64,000 nucleotides of DNA from NCBI GenBank assembly GCA_037157565.1, contig JAZHRO010000012.1, positions 2,134,501-2,198,500 of the forward strand, written 5' to 3'. The DNA is from Thalassia testudinum. Taxonomy: Eukaryota; Streptophyta; Magnoliopsida; Alismatales; Hydrocharitaceae. The notes under the pieces were generated by a model. That model saw only the letters and a list, made by a program, of their open reading frames with translations, ran no database searches and had not been told where the DNA came from. Within the stretch, counting starts at the first letter, position 1; each line of letters starts with the position of its first letter. Of the stretch, positions 45,640 through 56,331 are shown in pieces. A program made the translations under genes and the position numbers.

Positions 45640-47580
45640 CTTTGGTTCGCGGCTTACGCTTGGGTGTACATACATCCTTCAGAAATCATGCGTAAGCTGG
45701 TACGTGGCTAATCGCATCCATCAAGGGGATGTTTATTTGGACCTGCTCAAAGAGCTTGACCAAGTCCTCCTCAAGTGCCACAGGTTTGGTTTTCCTCTTC
45801 CCCTTAGTCAAGGCCTCAATTCCTCTAGAATTGGCTTAGGCACTTTATCAGGTATGGGCATTTCCTGGATAACTAACCTAGGGTTAAGTCCTACAGTCTC
45901 TGGCTGGTTGTGGCTAGGGAATGGTGGGTCCTGTGTTGCTTTGCCACTATGAGTTGTGACGGAGTTTAATCCTACCTGATTTTGGTTTGGGTTTGGGAGG
46001 ATAGGTGTTTGTTGCTGAAATCTCGAATATGATGTTGAAGCTCCTGTCCCATCAGGGGATGGAGCAGAAGGGGCCTAATAGACATAGTGAGCTTGGCCTT
46101 GAGTCGGGTTCAAAACGCGCCTCTGGTTCGGCACGTTATTTGGGTTAGGCAGAGGTTACGAAGGGAGTGCACCAGGTTGGCAGGGATTTGCCATCTGGGC
46201 GAGTTGATTGCGAACCTCTATGATTTCATCTTTATGCTGTTTTTGTAAAGCCGCATTTGTTTTTTGAATGTTAGCTAGAGTCTGAAGGATAAGAGTCATC
46301 TGATCTTCGTGAGTTGGCCCGGATTGGTAAGTTGGGTTGGGCCGAGGTTGAGGCAGCTGATATGGATGAGAAGCTTGTGATCAGGGCTGATATTGAGGTC
46401 TCTGATTTTGATTGTTCCCTGACCATGTGAAATTACGATGATTTCACCATCCAGGGTTATAGGTGTTTGAGTATGGATCATTCTGGACGGCATTGAGGTC
46501 TTTGCAGGTCTGAGGAGCCTCAGAAAAGTCAAAATACGAGGGTTTAGAGTTCCCCCAACTAGAATAGGTGGGTTCGAAGTTTCCTCTGAACCCTGAATCG
46601 GACGGGGGTGGATATGGGTCCATTCCCTTAGACGATTGGTGGTAGATATTATGCATAGCCTCCCTCCTAGAGGGTGGTTGTGCGAATGGATTTTGCGCAG
46701 AGGTGGCTCACTGCAGATGTCGAGTTAGTTCATCCCCTTCTTCTCAATAATAGATACCTCGTCCAGGCGATTGGCCATCAACTCCAAGTCGACAGAAGAG
46801 GACAAGTCCTCCATCTCATTGCTCCCCTTGGATTCGTCAATGCACAGGCATTCGTCCGGTCGATCATGCCCATGGATTCATTATTGATGGAGTTCTCGCA
46901 CATGTTCTCGAGAATCTCCCACACGGTGTCTTCGTATTGACCCATGATGTTTCTTTCGCAGGTCGCATTGACGAATAATCGAATATCCTCACAGAGTCTC
47001 TAGTAAAAAGATGGACTTGTTCCCATTTAGGAACTCCGTGGTGGGGGCACTTTCGCATGAGATCCAGAAAATGATCCCATGCCTCAAGAAGTGGTTCTCT
47101 TGCCTATTGCGAAAAATGCGTGATCTGGTGCCGTAGAGCATTTGTCCGACCAACAGGGAAGAACTTTTTAAGAAACTCAGATTCCAGTTCGGCCCATGTG
47201 TTGATTGGACGCATTAGGGTTTAGTAAGACTGGGAAGCCTTGTCCATGAGAGAAATGGAAAACATTTTCATGAGCAAGATATCCCGATTTTGAGCTTCTG
47301 ATCTGAAGGTCTGGGCCAGATGCTTGAGTTGCTTGATATGCTGGAAAGGATCCTCGAAATTAAGCCCATGAAATTTAGGAATACCATGAATCATTTTGGG
47401 CTTGAGTTTAGTATCAGGACCTCCAGTCGGGATTTGGACTTGAGGTTCGATCGCTACCGTAGTGGGATTGTAATGATCTCGCATCGTAGGATGCTGTGGT
47501 GGATTCATATAGGCTTGGAATAGATTGTTGAGGCGCTGAAGCTGATTCTCGAGATTGTTTTCTTCTGTTGGTTGCTCCAT
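45640..47580 (-). pseudogene. Gag of element D (broken)
   Basis: The start is MEQPTEENN at 47580, followed by MRDHYNPTTVAIEPQVQIP, FHGLNFEDPFQHIKQL and MKMFSISLMDKASQS. Then, in other frames, the RKCPHHGVPKW block at about 47058-47020 and NIYHQSSKG, and YSNTYNPGW (46656-46444) are found. The first Met is a good start: a clean 119-codon frame with no upstream in-frame continuation. The tail toward protease is in several frames. Confidence 0.85.
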
Positions 47581-48678
47581 GATAATGGATGAAGGAGATC
47601 TAGGCTCAGATGAATCAGAAGGGATGTCGATCTGGTTGGGTTATTGCACAAACAGGGTGGTCGAGGCTTGGCCTCGACGAGAGTGAATAGCTAATGGAGG
47701 CCTCAAGGGTGGTCTTAGAGACCTCCTCCCAAACATGCACCAATGGAGAAGATGAGAGATTGTTGATGGTGGACCCAATCAAGACACCCAAAAATTTTGG
47801 ATGACTATAGAGGTTCGGAGCGGATGATACCCCTAAATCAGAAAGCCATCCGCCTGAGAATTACTAGGGCAGTCAGAAAGGGAGAGTCTTACAAAAACCC
47901 CTACATGGTAGAGTGTCCCCATGGGTTACAGGATTTCCCCCACCTGACCTTTCTTCTCATTGAGGGTCCAGGTAGACCAGAATGGTGACTTGAACTCTTA
48001 AGTCTACCAATTTTAAATTAAGAGCAAGGGTGTTTATGATTTCACTTGAACTTTTATGATGTTTTAGTGTAAGGTGACCTAATTTGAAGATTGGTTAACC
48101 CACACCTGTTTGTCCTTTTGAGAAGCTTAGGTCCCTCTTTTAGTTTTCAAATGAAATTAAGAGCTTGATTTTAGCATTTGCTTGAATAGATCAATTCAAC
48201 CAAGGCTTAGGCACACATTGTTTGGGAAGGTTAATTCTTGATTAAGCAAGTGTGTCTCTAAAAACCTAAACTGGAAACCCTAATTGGCTCTTGATTGGTC
48301 AATCAAATTTGGCCAGATATGGTATCTAGAGCTCAAACAAGGTGATAGCCCTAGACACCTTAAACCCTAAGTAGGTGCAAAAAATTAGGATCTGGGTGTT
48401 TCCTAGAAATGAACCAAATCAGGCAACTTGTTATGATTGAATCTAAAATTAGAATGTAAGTTGGACCTAATTGATTTCTTCCTTTTTTAAGCTTTTCAGA
48501 ATCAGGGGCTTAGGAGAGATTGGATGGGGTTTACTTGCCCTTGGAGTGTTCTGATGTTGCTGTTGATCTTCCTCCAATGAATCCCTTGGCTTAGTTCCTG
48601 TACAATCACAATCAAAAGAGATAAATCAAGTTAGTACTAAGTCAGGAATTGCAATCAAGAGATCGAATTATGCATTGC
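47581..48678 (-). other. 5' leader of element D
   Basis: Untranslated sequence between PBS and gag, with no coherent frame. Confidence 0.75.
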
Positions 48679-48696
48679 TCCCCGACAATGGTGCCA
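48679..48696 (-). other. Primer-binding site of element D (tRNA-Asp type)
   Basis: The minus strand reads TGGCACCATTGTCGGGGA, three bases (TTT) after the LTR end. It differs from the Asp PBS in few positions. Confidence 0.9.
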
Positions 48697-48699
48697 AAA

Positions 48700-51375
48700 T
48701 GTTGATCGCACGAAATCGATGTTTATAAAAGTTGCATCGTAGTATAGGTCAAAATCACTTGCAAAACAGATAAAATTTATAACTCAAATGAAATTTGAGG
48801 TCGTTCACTGGGAGCAAGTGGCAAATGTGAATCTCAAGATCACAATATATAAGTAAAAGCTTAATTCGGAATGATAGATGAAGTAATCAAGTATCAATGT
48901 GCAAAAATGAAGAGGGTAAAATGGTGATTTGAATCACCAATTACCCTTATACAATATTAGCAAATAGATGCACAATATAGACCCTGAAATAGGAGAATCA
49001 GATGTCTGATGATAGGATCAGACGTCTTAAATGTCTGATGCTACAGTATTTTTCAAGAGATTGAAGGGTCTCTCTTCTTCTCTGCTTCTTCTTCTTCTTT
49101 ATTTGCTTCTGCCTTTATTTCTCTTCTCTTCTTCACCTGCTTGCACAAGCCCTTCTTTTTTCTCCTTTCTTTCTTTTCTTCCTTCTCTTCTTCACAACTC
49201 TTCTTCAGCCTTTCTTCTTGCGACCAAGTGCCACACAAGTGCCAGTGAGAGCAAAACCTCCCTTGCCCCTGTGCTCTCTCTCTCTTTCTCACTTTGGGTT
49301 CTGCTCTCCCAGAGCCTTGCACAGTAACGGGTAATCGAGTAAACGGGGATCCACATACTTGGGACTAGGGTTGCGGGTGTGGGTCACAGCCGAGGTGTGA
49401 GTACAGGTTAGGCGGGTCAAGTGAGTGCGGGTGAGCGGGGACCTCACCCCCAGTGACTTGAGGTGAACAACTTAGATGACTTTTTCATCTTATATTGCTT
49501 CAGCTACTCTACCATTTCTGATATGGAACTATCCTCCTCAGCTTTCCTCTTCGCACGTGCTGCTACTGAAAATGAGTCTAATTGATGCAACTGCTTCCAT
49601 GATACCTGCAATTGACCCCTTGGAACTCTTCCTAGACGTAATCCGCAGCACCTGGAGCTTCCACCTGGGCTTGCAAGACCTGAAGAGAGCTTCAAGCTTT
49701 GCTCGAAGCTCTGCGACAATGGCGGATGAAGCTTAAAACTTGAAACTCAAAAGATGGTCTTTCCACCTTATTAAAAGCATTCAAAAGTGTCGTCGAACGA
49801 TGACAAACGTAACCGTGGTGGTGCGAAGGTTGGAGTGAGGATGTCTGACGACCTCAGAATGTGCATGTGAAAGCATGTGCGTCAGGTGGAGTGTTTGAGA
49901 GGACAATCCCCTCAATTACTTGAGGGGTTTTGGTCTCTAGGTCGAGGTGGAGGTAGTGGGATGATCGGTGAGTCGTTTGGTGGTGTGTGGAGCGAGAAGT
50001 GCCTCAACGGAGGGTTTGCCGGAGGTGGAAGGGATGATGATGAACGAGCGGTGTAGTGGTAGCAACTGAGTGTGGTTGGTGTGTGAATGAAGTAGAGGAG
50101 TTAGGGAATTTATCTAGGAGGATGGCAGACGACGGGGACTAGAGGCAATGCCGATTGTGGTATCGTCGGTGCCGAGGAAGAAGGTGCTCCGGTGGGTGGG
50201 AATCGGCGAGCAAGACGGAGGAAGGGGCGTCGGTGAGTACAGCATGACGTAGAGGAAAATAGGGAAGATGAATCCGCCGTCGGTATTGCGAGTGGACGAA
50301 GGATGAGGTTGAAGGAGCTTGCCGGACATCAAGGAGCTTCGGCCGAATGAGGAGAGACGAATCAAGGGTAATTCTGGTCGAATTCGAGTGTAGAGAGAAC
50401 GGTCTGACTTGGGGGTTCTTTTATAGGTCTCTAGAGGACAATGAAATCTTGGGAACCAAGCTTTTCAAGCTTGAAAGGCCGCCGGAGTTGGAAACCGATG
50501 AGATACCCGAATCTCTTATGCATTTGCATGAGAGATTGGGAAGGTTGTTGGGCTCAAGACTGGATTGGTTGGAAAGAGAACTTCTCAAGGAATCTCCCTT
50601 CCAATTTTGGAAGGGATTCATTGATTAGAGGAGTTCTCTTCAATCAAAGTTTGCCGAAGAAGGATTTCTCCACGATAATGGCAGAGGGACCTATTTGTGA
50701 AGAAGACAAAGAAACTGGGGGGCTTGTTGTAAGGATTTTTGAAAGTTAAGGGCATGTGTGTGAGGGAAAAGAGTCAGACAGGATTAAGATGCAAACTTGG
50801 TTAAGATCTCTGATTGAGTCCAAATTTTGGTACAAACCTAATTCGGACTCAATGTATCCGATGGTGAAGTCAGATTTAGATTTTGACCAAATTTGACTAG
50901 GTAAATTACGCAGTTACCTAAATTATGGCAACTTTCCGTCTGAGACTCTGTTTTGGGTCAAAATGGGTTCTGATGGTCAAATCAAGATGCCAAACCCTAG
51001 AGAATATTTTTCTATGATTTTTAGAGGGTTTAGGTAAATTTTATCTTGACCAGAACTTCAGTTAATTAAGAGGGTCTATTTTTAGGATTTTAGAAGTTAT
51101 TTAATTCTTGTAATGTGTGAAAGCCCATTTCGTTCTGTATGAACCCTCTTAATTGACTCTAATGCACATTTGACCTTTATTACCCCCTGTAAAAACCCAC
51201 GGTTATTTTGTTTTTGTGTTAGAATGGTAAATTTGCAGAAATAACCATGTTTTCTTATTTTCTTCTCAAATCAGTGTTTTGTGCCCTTAAAACCTTTTGA
51301 TGGATATGCAGGAGCTTTTATTCACTTAATTAGATCAAATTGAGCTAGTTATGGCTCATGATGATGTTCTCATCA
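48700..51375 (-). mobile_element. 5' LTR of element D
   Basis: 2676 bp. It contains extra sequence at about 50799-51165 not present in the 3' LTR, and the oppositely oriented copy of the 70-75-bp segment at 50727-50798. The minus-strand TATA box is TATAAAAG at 50418-50425. CAGACGTC/CAGATGTC words near 48988-49040 lie downstream of the TATA, unlike in other LTRs. Confidence 0.9.
50418..50425 (-). promoter_or_regulatory. TATA box in the 5' LTR of D
   Basis: The minus strand reads TATAAAAG, conserved with 38185-38192. Confidence 0.6.
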
Positions 51376-51380
51376 CTTAT

Positions 51381-51608
51381 CCCAAATTATTTACCAAATT
51401 AAAATGAGATTGACATAGTGAGGACTCGAGACAGTCCACATTCGAGTAGACACCCAGGCACTATTGAATCTTTGTAACCAGGTCTTGGGTTGAAAGTTCC
51501 TAAAATAACCAACAAATTATGCCTAAGAAATCGAATCCTAAATCTTCTTTTATAAATAGCATTTAAGTTAATTTTGCTAGGGACTAGCAAAAAGTAAGCA
51601 TGGGGGTA
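51381..51608 (+). other. Inverted internal block of element C with PPT
   Basis: Read on the minus strand it aligns by eye with 35490-35710 (shared TTTTGCTAGT, GCTAT.TATAAAA, TTAGGATT.GATT and CAGGGTGTCT words). The last bases, GCATGGGGGTA at 51598-51608, form a PPT in plus orientation in front of an LTR. Confidence 0.7.
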
Positions 51609-52689
51609 GGATAAACACGCATAAATTCATCGTAAAATGCTTATTTACAATAGTCCCTAGGCCTAGCATTGCATATCATGAGATAAATAGTGCATAAACA
51701 TCTATTGCATTGCATTTAGGATAGTTGTATAATATGTACATTAATTCCATCTTTTTACATGGCCAGGAGGCAGTGCGACATCTTTACGGGCTTTTGATGA
51801 AGAATTCGATTGTATGGATGGATTTAGAGCATCAATTGCAGTCCGTAGCACGAGCGTCAATCGCAGTCCATAGCACCATCTTGGCCACCCTATCTAGGCC
51901 ATTGCATCCCCAGCCTTGCCGCAAGACGAGATCCCAGCCGTTGGATCTCAATCCAACAGCTAAGATTTACTCTCCATGGTTAAAGAGCACCTCATCTCAC
52001 CTAGCCCTAGGCAGATCAAGCGAGGATTCATCTCGACCGATGAATCTTCATCCAATGGTCATGAGTGCGGAAGCTTAATTCCTAAACAGAGCACAGCATG
52101 ATCCTCAACGCAGCGGTGGATGCCTTAGCTCACAATGCATGGCCATGCGTTTGAAGCCCCGCATGCAGATTTTATCCGCTGAAGCGCACGTGGGAGGGAA
52201 ATTAAGCCGTCGATGGAAAATCGAGAGGCGAAGGAAGCAAATACGTGGTGTCACGGATGCACGATCAGACACATCTCATCCAAGGCGCAATTAAGATGTT
52301 TGGGAGGTACATCCGACGTCTGATCATGCGGGGCGCGTGATTCAAATTTCAAGAGAGGCTCGATCTGCACGCATGCCGCACAATCAAGGATGAACGACTG
52401 GAGATCTATCAAGCGAGCAGTTGTGGGTGTGAGGTTTTACAGTGACAGAAGGGTGGGCCTTTAGTGACACTTGCAGTTGTCACTAAATGGCCTATGCAGT
52501 GCGTGCGCCAGCCAAGGAATGAAGAGGCGCGGATCTTCAGCGACAGCTCGAGCGGCCTTTAGTGACGCTTGTGTTTGACTCGGGACTCCCTTGGAGTTTC
52601 GATAAAATTTTATTTGATAATAAGTTTTGCGACAACAACGATGGGTAACTCTTAACCCCAATTTCAAACATGCGAAACACGTACGATCA
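51609..52689 (+). mobile_element. Third LTR of element C, inverted and diverged
   Basis: It follows a plus-strand PPT and ends ACGTACGATCA. Its first 170 bp and last 130 bp align by eye with the outer LTRs read on the other strand; the middle is shorter and much diverged. At 1081 bp it lacks a clear TATA box. It is an LTR of a related family rather than a recent copy of C's own LTR. Confidence 0.75.
52456..52492. repeat. 37-bp hairpin in the inverted LTR
   Basis: GGCCTTTAGTGACA and TGTCACTAAATGGCC form a near-perfect stem around CTTGCAGT. It corresponds to the TTTAGTGACGG dyads in LTRs C and E. Confidence 0.8.
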
Positions 52690-52695
52690 TTTGGT

Positions 52696-52767
52696 GTCGT
52701 TGTAGTATAGTGGTGAGAATTCTCGCCTGTCACGTGGGCAACCCGGGTTCAATCCCCGGTAATGGCG
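52696..52767 (+). tRNA. tRNA-Asp (anticodon GTC), probably copied from a retrotransposon primer
   Basis: The 72-base sequence has the GTCGTTGTAGTATAGTGG start of plant tRNA-Asp, anticodon loop CTGTCAC, T arm CCGGGTTCAATCCCCGG and a G discriminator. All four arms fold; the acceptor stem has G-T pairs at three positions and the D stem one A-A mismatch. CCA follows at 52768-52770, although eukaryotic tRNA genes do not usually encode CCA. Its complement lies exactly where the PBS of element C belongs. It is therefore more likely a reverse-transcribed primer than a resident gene; whether it is transcribed cannot be told. Confidence 0.8.
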
Positions 52768-52770
52768 CCA
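52753..52770 (-). other. Primer-binding site of element C (tRNA-Asp)
   Basis: The minus strand reads TGGCGCCATTACCGGGGA, three bases (TTT) after the LTR end, the same spacing as in A and D. It overlaps the tRNA 3' end and CCA. Confidence 0.9.
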
Positions 52771-52773
52771 AAA

Positions 52774-54281
52774 TGATTAGGTGTGTTTTACGTGTTTAAA
52801 AATCAGGGTTAAGAGTAACCAATCGTCATAATCGCAAAACTCGTCTATCAGATAATATTTATAACCGAAACTCGAAAAGTGAGTCCCCTATCAAACACGG
52901 GGAGGCGAATGTTTGATTTTATAAAAATCCACGTTTCGTTTTATTTCTTTTTGTCATTTTTATCTTTTCTAAGTTTTTTTTTTTATTTTTAGCAAGCAAG
53001 AGATCAGGTCGATGAGTTCTAGCTAATCTACTTGCAAATATATAAGAGAGAGGGAGAAAGAGAGAGAGAAACAATCATCTATTTATCAACGAATGTTTGT
53101 TACAACTACGAAAGCGGGAAATCTATACTACGAAAGTGAAAAAGATAGAAAGTGGTGAGAGAAATTCCTCTCAACGGTTGCTTGGAGGATGACTTGCTCT
53201 GACATCGCTTGGAGGAAGGTGGTGAGGAGCAGGACGAACGGGGACGGAGCCAGAGGATAGAGGGCGGGGCAGGATGGCGTCGCGGTGAGGATCTTCCTTC
53301 CAAAGGGCGGTGTGAGGATGACCACGGGATGCTCCACAAAGGGGGATGAGGGGTGGGAAAACTATTTGGATTTCTACTCTAGAGGAGCATCTCGAGCTTG
53401 GGACAAGCTCTCTCTAGAGCCTTGGAGGTGGTGAGAGGAAGAAAGGAAGAGATGAAGAAAAATGGGAGGGGTAGGGGTCCTTTTATAGTGGAGGAAAGAA
53501 TCAAATTCGTATACAGGACATTTAGTGACGGTCATAAACATCGCTGAAGATCTGTCGCAAATGTCACTGAAGATCCCGCTCACGCTCCCCTGCTACTCAC
53601 CGCTGGCGCGCACATCACGCGTCCGTGTCTCGTGTGCTACGCGCCTCATGCTATTGCTACTGCCGCCATGCGCGCCCGTACGCTGCGCGCTGTTCTGCGT
53701 TGCCTTACGCGCCTGCGCACTACATGCTACGCTATGTGCATTCCTTTGAGCGTGTGCCCGCACTGCTATGCTTGTGTGGTGGCGCGTGCGTACGCATGGG
53801 CAGCCTGGGTTGCGCCACGTGGAGTAACTTGGGCCGTCCATCTTCATTCCTTTGTGGGGGATGCTACAGAGGTCGGATTGAGTTGATTTTCACGCCGTTA
53901 GGCTATGATCGTCGACCCGAATCCATCCGTGCGGTCGAATTTGTAGTTTGATGCTCTGGATTGCGTCACCTAGGTCCTCAGCCATTGAGCTTCCTTGAAT
54001 TGCATATGGTGCTACGGGACTCCAATCAAGGCGATTTCGGAGGCATTGGACTCCGATAGTTGTCCTGATTAGATCCGTACAGTCGGATCATTAATCTAGG
54101 GCTCCGAAATAAATATCCTTCTCTCCTGACCACAAAAAGGATGCAATTAACCTAAATTATATGCAACTACTCTAAATGCAGAATGATGCATGCTATGTAA
54201 TATTTATAACATGAAATGCAAATCTGAGCCTAGGAACATGCATGAATAGGCATTTTAACCTAAATGGATGTGTCTACATCA
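52774..54281 (-). mobile_element. 5' LTR of element C
   Basis: 1508 bp, TGATTAGG to CTACATCA, nearly colinear with 33999-35489. The TATA box TATAAAAGG (minus) is at 53479-53487, and the TTTAGTGACGG dyad is near 53520. Confidence 0.9.
53479..53487 (-). promoter_or_regulatory. TATA box in the 5' LTR of C
   Basis: The minus strand reads TATAAAAGG. Confidence 0.6.
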
Positions 54282-54286
54282 ATCTT

Positions 54287-55258
54287 TCAAAAACTTAGCA
54301 TAAAGTGGAATGTGGTGGATTGCATCCAACAAGGGGATGCTTATGTGGACTTGCTCAAAGAGCTTAAGCAAATCCTCCTCAGGTGCCACACTAGATTGTT
54401 TCTTCTTTCCTTTACTCTTCTTTAAAGCCTTTGAAAGTGGTATAGAAGTACTAGTAGGAGGATAATTCTTAGGTCCAGAAGAGTTAGGATCAGGAGGTGA
54501 ATCATATGGAGGAGTGGAAGGTCCAGGTTGAGATGTAGAAATAGGAAATGGTGGATCAACAGTGCTTCTATCACTCCTAGTAGTGATGGCCTTAAGTTTA
54601 GCTCTTGACGTAGATGGTGTATTTGGATTAAGAAGAATAGGTGGTTATTGATCTAAATAGGAAGAATTAGGTTCAGCGTAAAGTTCAGGTTGTTTATGCA
54701 AGGTTTGTGAAATGTAGTGTGCTTGCACAGGTGGTCTAGGATGTACATACCTCTGGGCTGGTATGTTCCTAGGATTGGGTTGATTTGAGATGAGAGTGAA
54801 TGTGTTTGATGAGAATACATCAAATGTGATAGCTGGGTTCTCATCTCAACTAATGCTGCATCCTATTTTTGTTGCATTGCAATGTTTTGTTGCTACATGC
54901 TAGCAAGTGCTTTCATGTTCGTTCCCAACTTCTCATCTCATGTAGGCCCAGATTGAAAGTACTGGGTGGGCCTTTGTTGGGGCTGTTGGTAGGCACATAG
55001 TGGATAACCGTGGTGTGGTGGTTGTGGTGGAGGTGGTGCTCTGGTCAGGTTTTGAAGTGGTGGTGCAGAAGGTTGTTAGAAAGTAGGTCTCTGTGAATTT
55101 CCCAACCATAAGAAATTTGAATGATTACGCTATCCAGGGTGGTAGGTTTGTGAATATGGGTTGTTTTGAATGGCATGGAGCTCCTCCGATGCTCTAGGAA
55201 GTGCAGGGAAGTCAAGATATGGAGGAACAAAGGTTACTCCAACTGGTTGGGAAGGATA
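54287..55258 (-). pseudogene. Gag C-terminal half of element B (broken)
   Basis: The right end rejoins 62601 across the CACTA element, and the left end rejoins 33998 across C. The segment near the left end matches D's gag-protease join at about 45700-45770 (shared GGGGATG.TTATGTGGAC and CTTGCTCAAAGAGCTT words). Glutamine-, asparagine- and histidine-rich, as in the A and D copies. A trace of the YTNPGW-like block is near 55140. No frame longer than about 64 codons survives. Confidence 0.75.
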
Positions 55259-55560
55259 CACTACTAGAAAAAGTTGTTTTACCGTTGGTTATTTGCCGTC
55301 GATTTTCTAAGTGACGGCTAAAATATTTTTGTCGTCGCTTATTTATATAAGCAATGTTGAATACATTATTAAAACTAACCCCTCCATCTCTTGCAAAAAA
55401 GCAATATGTAATAAATATTTGCCGCCGTTTATTGGAAAAAGCGACGACAAAAATGCGGATAAAATTTACCCGTGGAAGCCACCAAAATTTGGGCACGAGT
55501 TTGGAATTAATTTAGACATTTGCCGTCGCTTTCTAACATAATCGACAGCAAATGTCGGTC
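55259..55560. repeat. CACTA left subterminal repeats
   Basis: TTGCCGTCG, TGTCGTCGCTTATT, GCGACGACAAAAATG and the like recur in both orientations around TIR-proximal sequence, typical transposase-binding layout for the family. Confidence 0.8.
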
Positions 55561-55890
55561 CATCTAACACCACACAGAGCCCTCTCCTCCCCCACATTTC
55601 ACACAAACCCTCCCCTTCCTCCTTGCTGCCCCTCCGACAGTGTCGATCACCGCCCTTCCTTGTCGCCACCCCTCCTCAATCGCCGACCGTTGTCGTCAAT
55701 TGTTGCTCATCTTCCCCCTCCTTAGGTAACTCCTCCTCCTTCTCTTCCATGCCCCCTCCTCTTCCTCCTCCTCACCACCCTCCTTAGGTAACTCCTCATA
55801 TTCCTCCTCCTCCATGCCCCCTCCTCTTCCTCCTCCCCATCGCCCTCCTACTAGCACGCCCTCCTCCTCCTCCTCCTCCTCCTCTGAGCA
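55561..55890. repeat. CT-rich low-complexity tract in the CACTA element
   Basis: CTC-trinucleotide and CCCTCCT repeats, with CCTCCTTAGGTAACTCCTC present twice about 60 bp apart and a (CTC)n run at the right end. The minus-strand acidic frame it creates is not a gene. Confidence 0.75.
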
Positions 55891-56331
55891 TTTGTATTGT
55901 ATCAGCAGAACCATGACATATTTAGATGTTTTGTGGTAGGATGGGAATCTATCAATTGGCTTGGATTCCCAATCCTTGGCACTTGTAAGCACAGTTGGTG
56001 ATCATGATTTCTGGCCAGAGTAATTTATTTTCGAGAAAGCACTAACTGATAACCTGCAAACTTCTAATACTCAATGCCTAGGAATATTCAAAAGCATGGA
56101 TTCAAAGGAGAACATTGTAACCGTCAAATGGGTTGCTCATGAGCTCCATCAATCAAATAACCATGTTAGAATTGTCTCCGAGGAAAGTCACAGTGCTTAT
56201 GAACTGATGGAGCATTCAGATTTTTCTTATTATTGGGGTGATATTATGTTCCAATTGCCCAAAGATAATAATTTTACTATTACTGATGTGGAGCACTGTA
56301 GATCCCTTCAGGAGGGGGTGAGATATGCATG

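Larger units (their letters stand above)
36468..51375 (-). mobile_element. Athila-lineage Ty3 retrotransposon D (complete, decayed)
   Basis: Flanked by a perfect 5-bp TSD, CTTAT (36463-36467 and 51376-51380). The LTR ends are TGTTGATCG and (A/C)TCATCA or a decayed form. A tRNA-Asp-type PBS follows the right LTR, and a PPT precedes the left. Gag, protease, RT, RNase H and integrase are in order, with solo LTR E inside the integrase. Length 14.9 kb. Confidence 0.95.
33999..54281 (-). mobile_element. Chimeric non-coding LTR element C
   Basis: Outer LTRs 33999-35489 and 52774-54281 are very alike, flanked by GTCTT (33994-33998) and ATCTT (54282-54286), and lie in one orientation. Excluding nested element D the element is about 5.4 kb. 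The interior has no coding region: next to the left LTR a PPT and 0.96 kb of 3' non-coding Athila sequence, then, beyond D, a 228-bp block, PPT and a third, diverged LTR in the opposite orientation, then a tRNA-Asp sequence and the right LTR. Confidence 0.8.

Noticed and set aside
55696..55992. Acidic glycine- and glutamate-rich minus-strand frame
   Set aside because: It is the complement of a CT-rich low-complexity tract in the CACTA element.
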